NCBI GenBank assembly: GCA_028680875.1
Contig: JAQUJQ010000079.1
Coordinates: 1 to 6,962 of the forward strand
DNA from: Eubacteriales bacterium
GTDB taxonomy: Bacteria; Bacillota; Clostridia; Peptostreptococcales; Anaerovoracaceae
Reading direction: 5' to 3'
Length of the DNA stretch: 6,962 nt
This document shows positions 1-4,068 of the stretch, in pieces. Position 1 is the stretch's first letter. Each line of letters begins with the position of its first letter. Both the position numbers and the translations under genes were made by a program. The notes beneath the pieces are model-generated. The model did not search any database, had not been told where the DNA came from, and saw only the letters and a list, made by a program, of their open reading frames with translations.

Positions 1-101
1 ACGGAAATGTAATCCGTTTCCTGGCGCCTCTTTGCATCACAGACGAGCAGCTTGATGCAGGTCTGAAAATATATGAGGAAGCCATCCAAGCCTGCATGTA
101 A
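1..101 (+). CDS. gabT: Class III aminotransferase, C-terminal end (probable 4-aminobutyrate aminotransferase), partial
   Basis: Only the last 32 codons are present; the gene begins outside the window. The first complete codon is at position 3 and the TAA stop is at 99-101. The visible tail begins GNVIRFLAPLCITDEQLDAG and then forms a helix ending in QACM. This matches the C-terminal pattern of the PLP-dependent class III aminotransferases of the GabT/PuuE type, where a GN-[VI]-[IL]-R-x-L-x-PL-x-I-x-D stretch precedes the last helix. The family moves the amino group of 4-aminobutyrate to 2-oxoglutarate, giving succinate semialdehyde and glutamate in the cytoplasm. The catalytic lysine and PLP site lie upstream and cannot be checked, so acetylornithine or another omega-amino acid aminotransferase remains possible. 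The gene converges with proA. Confidence 0.72.
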   Translation, partial: GNVIRFLAPLCITDEQLDAGLKIYEEAIQACM

Positions 102-120
102 CTTACTTATGAAACAGAAA

Positions 121-162
121 GGGACGGACCTTTTCATGCTTTTGCCTGAAAAAGACCGTCCC
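121..162. terminator. Long hairpin between convergent gabT-like gene and proA, probable bidirectional terminator
   Basis: The arm GGGACGGACCTTTTCA at 121-136 pairs with TGAAAAAGACCGTCCC at 147-162 in 14 of 16 positions, around a 10-base loop. On the plus strand it follows the aminotransferase stop by 19 bases and is followed by a T-rich stretch (ATTTTACTCTTT). On the minus strand it follows the proA stop by 16 bases and is followed by TTTCTGTTTC. The T tracts are imperfect in both directions, so strength is uncertain, but position and symmetry fit a shared two-way terminator. Confidence 0.75.
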
Positions 163-178
163 GAACTTATTTTACTCT

Positions 179-1471
179 TTATTCAATTTCTTTAAAATGA
201 AAACTTTTTTTCCCGGTGGCGTAGTCTTCTACAATTTGACCTCTTCCATAGAGTCTGTACTTATAAGTAACTAAGCCTTCCAAGCCTACAGGTCCTCGGG
301 CATGGAGTTTACCTGTACTTATCCCTACCTCTGCGCCGAAACCGTAACGAAACCCGTCAGCAAACCGTGTGGAGCAATTTTGATAAACTCCGGCACTATC
401 CACTAAAAGCATGAATTTCTCTGCGGCTTTCCGGTCTTCGGTAATAATGCAATCTGTGTGGTGAGAGCCGTAATGATTTATGTGGGCAATGGCTTCATCC
501 AGGGTTTCAACAGTTTTAATTGATAATGTTAAATCCAGATATTCAGTTTCCCAATCTGATGTTTCTGCCTCTTGACATTGAATGATATCAATTATTTTAG
601 GACTGCCTTTTATTAAAACATTTTTATCTTCCAGTGCTTTTTTCAGAGCGGGAAGCAATTTTGGTGCAACAGCCTTATGTATCAATAGGCTCTCCAGAGT
701 ATTGCATGCTGCAACATACTGAGTCTTAGCGTCAATTATTATGCGTATAGCCTTTTCAATGTCGCAGTCTTTATCAACGTAAATGTGGCAGACCCCGTCG
801 GCATGGCCCATTACAGGTATTTTAGAATGTTCCATAATATATTGAACAAAAGCATTGGAGCCACGCGGTATCAATAAATCAATATCCTCGTGACACTTTA
901 GAAGAGCATCGATATCTGAACGGTTTTCGATGAGAGTTAAGAAACCTTCGGGTATACCGGAAGATGTGCAGGCTTTATGAATAATCTCGAACAAAATCCG
1001 GTTAGTATTGAAAGCCTCGCTGCCTCCTTTTAATATTGAACAATTTCCGCTTTTTAAGCAGAGGGTGGCAATTTGAACAAGAGCGTCGGGTCTGGATTCA
1101 AATATTACACCAATAACACCGATGGGGCAAGTGACCTTATGAAGGACCAAATCCTTATCCAGTTCTCTTTTTAGCAAGGTGTGGAAAAGTGGATCTTCTA
1201 ATCTGATTAGGCTTTGGATGCCATCAATGACATCGGAGATTTTATGCTGATTAAAACTTAAACGTTTGATAATTGGATCCGGAAGCCCGTCTGCTTTGGC
1301 TTTTTCCATATCCGAATTATTGGCTTCCAGGATGTGTTTCTGATTGTCTTGCAAAGAGTCGGCAATAGCCTGTAAAGCAATGTTGCGAACTTCTAGGGAA
1401 AGATCTGCCATTTTATGGCTGTCTTCTTTTACATGGCGGGTAATAGATTTAATGGCATTCATTTCATTCAT
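179..1471 (-). CDS. proA: Gamma-glutamyl phosphate reductase (glutamate-5-semialdehyde dehydrogenase)
   Basis: Second enzyme of proline synthesis from glutamate: NADPH-dependent reduction of gamma-glutamyl phosphate to glutamate 5-semialdehyde in the cytoplasm. The product is 430 residues (about 415-430 is usual) and appears intact. Visible family motifs: IGVIGVIFESRPD (117-129), LKGGSEA (147-153), IPRGSN (201-206), MGHADGVCH (221-229), the catalytic-cysteine motif AACN with Cys256, and STRFADGFRYGFGAEVGIST followed by KLHARGPVGLEGL (367-400). Wording such as AKTQY-x-AACN and HARGPVGLEGL recalls the ProA clade that also forms the reductase half of plant P5CS (from memory). The start is the ATG at 1469-1471: AAGGAGG lies 6 bases upstream, and Met4 has no comparable site. 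It is the last gene of a three-gene operon and overlaps the phosphoesterase stop by 8 bases, so translation is probably coupled. No proB is adjacent. Confidence 0.96.
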   Translation of the reverse strand: MNEMNAIKSITRHVKEDSHKMADLSLEVRNIALQAIADSLQDNQKHILEANNSDMEKAKADGLPDPIIKRLSFNQHKISDVIDGIQSLIRLEDPLFHTLLKRELDKDLVLHKVTCPIGVIGVIFESRPDALVQIATLCLKSGNCSILKGGSEAFNTNRILFEIIHKACTSSGIPEGFLTLIENRSDIDALLKCHEDIDLLIPRGSNAFVQYIMEHSKIPVMGHADGVCHIYVDKDCDIEKAIRIIIDAKTQYVAACNTLESLLIHKAVAPKLLPALKKALEDKNVLIKGSPKIIDIIQCQEAETSDWETEYLDLTLSIKTVETLDEAIAHINHYGSHHTDCIITEDRKAAEKFMLLVDSAGVYQNCSTRFADGFRYGFGAEVGISTGKLHARGPVGLEGLVTYKYRLYGRGQIVEDYATGKKSFHFKEIE

Positions 1472-2432
1472 CGGTAACCTCCTTATTATTAAGAAAATTA
1501 AATTTTCGTTTTTTCTTAGTAAAATATCCGCATTGGGTAAGAGCTTTATGGAACTTTATGATAGGTTCCGGACCTTGAAGTACTGTACGTTTTATAAAAA
1601 GTGTCCCGTCTTTCCGAGTGTGTGTACGCCATGAAATAAGAGAGACCTCGTCCTTGGAAATCTCCAGGCACGTAATGCCCCTGGGATGGATACAGCAACC
1701 CGTGTTAAAATAAGAGGGTTCCCCCGGACGGGGAAATTTAGGCCGATGTGTATGCCCACAAATCAACATAATATCATGTTGGCAATTCCATCGGTTAAAA
1801 TTCCTTTCTACTTTGTGGCGACGGTTAATATTTTTTGCGGGACTGGCTGCATATTTTACTCCCAAGATATGCATGAAACGCCAAAAGTATCGTATAGTAA
1901 GGAAGGCTATGGGCCAGAGCTGATCATTAATAACATCGCCTTGATGCCCGTGTACTACAAAAATCTCTTGCCCTGTCTTTCTATGTTTTAAAATAATGGC
2001 TTCGTGAACATCAATACCGGGAAAGAGGTCTTCATAGATTTCAGAAAATTCATCATGACTTCGATAGAGATTCTTCTTAACATATTCTAGATTGCGAAGC
2101 TGACGATTATGATTACCGTATATCATAATCATGCGACCGTCATTATAAAAAAGCTTGAGCATTTCAAAGGTGGTTACATGAGCAGTATAAATATGTTTAT
2201 ATCGAGGTTGTTCTAAGAGTTCATCCCCATCTCCCACTTCAACATAAGTAAAGCCTGATTCATAATAATGATTCAGGGCATGGTAGTAGATATGCCGGTT
2301 CCTGCCAAATTCGTCGGACAAACTGTCGTCACCTCTATGGACATCTCCAAAGAATACAAATTTCGAAGTACCGTCAAAGGGTACAGGGAAAGCGTCACTG
2401 AAAACCCTTTCCAATCGTTCACGGGTACGCAT
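1464..2432 (-). CDS. Calcineurin-like metallophosphoesterase of unknown substrate
   Basis: The 322-residue product carries the full set of two-metal phosphoesterase motifs in order: GDVH (29-32), GDGDE (67-71), GNHN (106-109), HGHQGD (161-166) and GHTH (226-229). Most family members have D or E after GNH; here it is Asn109. Between the HGH and GHTH motifs there is a stretch of about 60 residues (167-220) with an aromatic, hydrophobic helix and then basic residues. This is placed like the helical cap of LpxH-type UDP-diacylglucosamine hydrolases, which may point to a lipid or nucleotide-phosphate substrate (inference). The C-terminal tail is very basic (KKKRK near 306-310). The protein appears cytoplasmic, with no signal peptide. 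The ATG at 2430-2432 follows an AAGGAAGG stretch. It is the middle gene of the operon, 38 bases after the exonuclease gene and overlapping proA. Substrate cannot be assigned from sequence. Confidence 0.88.
   Translation of the reverse strand: MRTRERLERVFSDAFPVPFDGTSKFVFFGDVHRGDDSLSDEFGRNRHIYYHALNHYYESGFTYVEVGDGDELLEQPRYKHIYTAHVTTFEMLKLFYNDGRMIMIYGNHNRQLRNLEYVKKNLYRSHDEFSEIYEDLFPGIDVHEAIILKHRKTGQEIFVVHGHQGDVINDQLWPIAFLTIRYFWRFMHILGVKYAASPAKNINRRHKVERNFNRWNCQHDIMLICGHTHRPKFPRPGEPSYFNTGCCIHPRGITCLEISKDEVSLISWRTHTRKDGTLFIKRTVLQGPEPIIKFHKALTQCGYFTKKKRKFNFLNNKEVTDE
1478..1484 (-). promoter_or_regulatory. proA Shine-Dalgarno inside the phosphoesterase gene
   Basis: On the minus strand AAGGAGG lies 6 bases before the proA ATG and within the last codons of the upstream gene. 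It fixes the proA start and makes ribosome re-initiation at the ATGAATGA overlap likely. Confidence 0.85.
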
Positions 2433-2464
2433 TTTTATTCCTTCCTTTTGTCGAGTTACAACAT

Positions 2465-2473
2465 ATTATATCA
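2465..2473 (-). promoter_or_regulatory. Possible internal extended -10 promoter for the phosphoesterase-proA pair
   Basis: On the minus strand TGATATAAT forms an extended -10 (TGn plus a perfect TATAAT). Its TGA is also the stop codon of the exonuclease gene. No good -35 lies 17-18 bases upstream, as is common with extended -10 promoters. A start near 2458 would give a leader of about 26 bases to the phosphoesterase ATG. AT-rich sequence makes a chance match possible. Confidence 0.4.
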
Positions 2474-3466
2474 GATAAGCTCTAAAATTTGTTTTAGAAA
2501 TATTTTTACCATAAAATTGATTTCCCTATAATGGATTCTTCCCTTTTCACAGATAATTAAATAACCGCTATGGAAGTAAGGGTATTTTTCTAATGAAGAG
2601 AAGTCAGTAACAAGAGTTTCCAGGTCTAAAAATAAGGCTTCGCCAAGACTTTCAATGGGAATCTCCAATGTAAGGGCCCGGGAGTCCGCCAAATGAATAA
2701 CCTGATAACCGGTTTCAAAGGAATAATAATCTCCGGAGATATATTTGGTAATAGCAGTCACTTTTAAGGAGTGTTTACCAATAGAAATAGATTGAATGTA
2801 TGCTCGCTTATTACCTTGGCTCACCGTAAAGCCTTCATAAAAGAGAATTTTATGAAGATCAAGTTTATCCAATACCGGTAGAATGGATGCCAATTGAAGC
2901 AGGTCATCATGATTATGGCCTAAAATTTGATCCTTGATGCTATCGGACCTAGTGCGAATGTATTCTTCGTAGAGATTAACGCTTTCACGGCCCGTTATTT
3001 TATCTGTTCGTTCTTCTCCAATACCAAGAAAGTTCTCTATGGTTTTTTGCTTTAAGTTGGGCAGAAATTCACGGAATGAGGAATAGAGGTGCAAAGCCCT
3101 ATACAGATCAAAACATTGTATCCTATTTAAATCCATAAAGAGATTATAGTATTTTACACGGTGTTCAAGAAAAGGGAGGTCAAAATTTTTCCCATTGTAA
3201 CTGATCAAAACATCTGAATCAGTCAGGCGATCACAATAAGCAGAAAGCAGGCTTTTTTCTTCATCTTTGTTTTCTGCAAAATACTGAATCATCTCTAGAT
3301 GATTCTTTCTGTGAGTTAACACACCCCCAAGGATTATCTTAGAGGATCGAGGGTATAGACCTGTGGTTTCAATGTCCAAAAAGGCAACATTCAACTCTCC
3401 GAAGTATTTGTCATATGTTCTTGAGCGGTAAGGCTGCCATTTATGTGTGCTTGTCCTAATATCCAT
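2471..3466 (-). CDS. DEDD-superfamily exonuclease, YprB-like (RNase H-like fold)
   Basis: With the ATG at 3464-3466 the product is 331 residues. Residues about 20-200 form an RNase H-like 3'-5' exonuclease domain: Exo I motif LDIETTGL with Asp31 and Glu33, Exo II motif ISYNGKNFDLPFLEHR with Asp96, and Exo III motif HNHDD with His184 and Asp188. These are the four acidic residues for two metals plus a general-base His (DEDDh style). The overall pattern, including the long Exo I loop and the CFDLYRAL segment, matches the YprB ribonuclease H-like group, whose substrate is not settled. The last 120 or so residues look beta-rich, are not the TPR tail I recall for Bacillus YprB, and are unrecognised. 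An in-frame TTG at 3551-3553 would add 29 residues, but it has no ribosome site and sits against a strong hairpin. The chosen ATG has AAGAGG 12 bases upstream, a weak fit; the ATG at 3494-3496 is the alternative. First gene of the operon. Confidence 0.85.
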   Translation of the reverse strand: MDIRTSTHKWQPYRSRTYDKYFGELNVAFLDIETTGLYPRSSKIILGGVLTHRKNHLEMIQYFAENKDEEKSLLSAYCDRLTDSDVLISYNGKNFDLPFLEHRVKYYNLFMDLNRIQCFDLYRALHLYSSFREFLPNLKQKTIENFLGIGEERTDKITGRESVNLYEEYIRTRSDSIKDQILGHNHDDLLQLASILPVLDKLDLHKILFYEGFTVSQGNKRAYIQSISIGKHSLKVTAITKYISGDYYSFETGYQVIHLADSRALTLEIPIESLGEALFLDLETLVTDFSSLEKYPYFHSGYLIICEKGRIHYREINFMVKIFLKQILELI

Positions 3467-3514
3467 GGGAGATCCATTCCTCTTCTTTTTTTCCATTGTA
3501 CCATAGGAAGATGA

Positions 3515-3550
3515 AACAAAACAAACCGCAGGGGAGCAGTTTGTTTTGTT
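3515..3550. other. Strong hairpin in the predicted leader of the exonuclease operon
   Basis: AACAAAACAAAC (3515-3526) and GTTTGTTTTGTT (3539-3550) are perfectly complementary over 12 bp. Read as minus-strand RNA, a further G-U, G-C and C-G pair close a six-base loop TCCCCT, giving a 15-pair stem. Only broken T runs follow on the minus strand (TTTCATCTT), so it is a poor intrinsic terminator. It more likely affects leader stability or translation, or marks a protein site. Confidence 0.6.
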
Positions 3551-3581
3551 CAAAAGGGGTATTGGGATTAGAGATTAATGA

Positions 3582-3600
3582 GGTTATCAGGGGGATAACC
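3582..3600. other. 7-bp perfect dyad at the predicted 5' end of the exonuclease operon transcript
   Basis: GGTTATC (3582-3588) and GATAACC (3594-3600) are exact inverted repeats around AGGGG. On the minus strand this lies about +2 to +20 from the start predicted from the -10 at 3609-3614. It could be an operator overlapping the start, or a 5' stem that protects the mRNA. Confidence 0.5.
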
Positions 3601-3608
3601 ACAAATAA

Positions 3609-3637
3609 ATTATAATCAATTTCGACATAAAAAGCAA
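3609..3637 (-). promoter_or_regulatory. Sigma-A-like promoter for the exonuclease-phosphoesterase-proA operon
   Basis: On the minus strand a perfect TATAAT (3614 down to 3609) stands 17 bases from TTGCTT (3637 down to 3632), a -35 that keeps only the TTG. Predicted start is near 3602, giving a leader of about 136 bases to the chosen ATG. A perfect 0A box (3621-3627) lies inside the spacer, a position suited to repression by Spo0A~P (inference). Confidence 0.6.
3621..3627 (-). promoter_or_regulatory. 0A box 1 (Spo0A binding site)
   Basis: On the minus strand this reads TGTCGAA, an exact match to the Spo0A core TGNCGAA, in the context TATGTCGAAATT. It is the left arm of a 13-bp inverted repeat and lies within the spacer of the minus-strand promoter. 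Confidence 0.78.
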
Positions 3638-3671
3638 GACTTCGATTAGAAAATACATAATTATTTTTTTA

Positions 3672-3678
3672 TGTCGAA
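3672..3678 (+). promoter_or_regulatory. 0A box 2 (Spo0A binding site)
   Basis: TGTCGAA on the plus strand, an exact core match, preceded by TTTTTTTA as is common in strong 0A boxes. It lies about 67 bp upstream of the predicted spoVS start and about 73 bp upstream of the opposing predicted start, so it could serve either promoter. Confidence 0.78.
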
Positions 3679-3709
3679 GAATAAATTGGGATGATTCGTG
3701 TGAATAGTG

Positions 3710-3735
3710 AGGATTTCGACAAAGATATAGGAGTA
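3710..3735 (+). promoter_or_regulatory. Sigma-H-like promoter for spoVS
   Basis: AGGATTT (3710-3716) is a good sigma-H -35 match. A 14-base spacer leads to GAGTA (3731-3735), one change from the usual GAAT-type -10. Bacillus subtilis spoVS is known to be sigma-H dependent, which supports the call. The predicted start is near 3742, leaving a leader of about 50 bases. 0A box 3 overlaps the end of the -35. No convincing sigma-A promoter lies nearer to the gene. Confidence 0.62.
3715..3721 (-). promoter_or_regulatory. 0A box 3 (Spo0A binding site) overlapping the spoVS -35
   Basis: On the minus strand this reads TGTCGAA in the context TTTGTCGAAATCC, the best extended match of the three boxes. 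It overlaps the last two bases of the sigma-H-like -35, a position from which Spo0A~P could modulate spoVS directly. Confidence 0.75.
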
Positions 3736-3777
3736 AAATAAATAAAACCTATTTCAAAATCGTTGTAAAAGGAATTT

Positions 3778-3785
3778 AGGGAGGT
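3778..3785 (+). promoter_or_regulatory. spoVS Shine-Dalgarno
   Basis: AGGGAGGT, 7 bases before the ATG. This is a strong site that confirms the spoVS start. Confidence 0.85.
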
Positions 3786-3792
3786 TCTAAGA

Positions 3793-4053
3793 ATGGAAGT
3801 TTTAAAAGTATCAGCAAAGTCAAATCCCAACTCCGTCGCAGGCGCTTTGGCAGGAGTATTAAGAGAAAGAGGGGATGCAGAAATGCAAGCCATCGGCGCA
3901 GGAGCTCTTAACCAAGCAATCAAAGCAGTGGCCATTGCCAGAGGTTTCGTGGCCCCAAGCGGGATTGATTTGATCTGTGTACCCGCCTTTACCGATATCC
4001 TCATCGACGGGGAAGAAAGGACAGCCATCCGGTTGATAGTAGGACCAAGATAG
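3793..4053 (+). CDS. spoVS: Stage V sporulation protein S (Alba-like fold)
   Basis: The 86-residue product is full length for SpoVS and follows the family almost throughout: it opens MEVLKVSAKSNPNSVAGALA, continues with an AIGAGALNQAIKA helix and the IARGF turn, and ends with a FTDILIDGEERTAIRLIV strand pair. SpoVS proteins are small, highly conserved and assigned to the Alba superfamily of nucleic-acid-binding folds. In Bacillus subtilis spoVS loss blocks sporulation at stage V (coat and heat-resistance defects) and affects septation in other sporulation mutants; the molecular role is not settled. It is cytoplasmic, with no signal peptide or membrane segment. It is transcribed alone, away from the exonuclease operon, from a region with 0A boxes and a sigma-H-like promoter, as expected for early sporulation expression. 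It converges on the pilin operon 15 bases away. The gene is more GC-rich than its leader and looks intact. Confidence 0.97.
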   Translation: MEVLKVSAKSNPNSVAGALAGVLRERGDAEMQAIGAGALNQAIKAVAIARGFVAPSGIDLICVPAFTDILIDGEERTAIRLIVGPR

Positions 4054-4068
4054 TATACATATCCCTTG

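Larger units (their letters stand above)
3621..3678. repeat. 13-bp perfect inverted repeat built on two 0A boxes
   Basis: TTCGACATAAAAA (3621-3633) is the exact reverse complement of TTTTTATGTCGAA (3666-3678), with 32 bases between. Each arm contains a complete 0A box and an adjoining A/T tract, so the symmetry extends beyond the 7-base core. Box centres are 51 bp apart, close to five helical turns. Confidence 0.8.

Noticed and set aside
1344..1634. 96-codon plus-strand frame across the phosphoesterase-proA junction
   Set aside because: It is antisense to two clearly conserved genes; shadow frame.
3464..3553. 29-residue N-terminal extension of the exonuclease from a TTG start
   Set aside because: It has no ribosome site, the start sits at the foot of a strong hairpin, and the extra residues are low in family character. 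The hairpin reads better as leader.
3611..3616. Plus-strand TATAAT as a sigma-A -10 for spoVS
   Set aside because: It is the palindromic partner of the minus-strand -10, has no usable -35 at 16-18 bases, and would leave a leader of about 170 bases.
3641..3647. TTCGATT between boxes 1 and 2 as a fourth 0A box
   Set aside because: It matches only 5 of 7 core positions, which is expected often by chance in AT-rich sequence.
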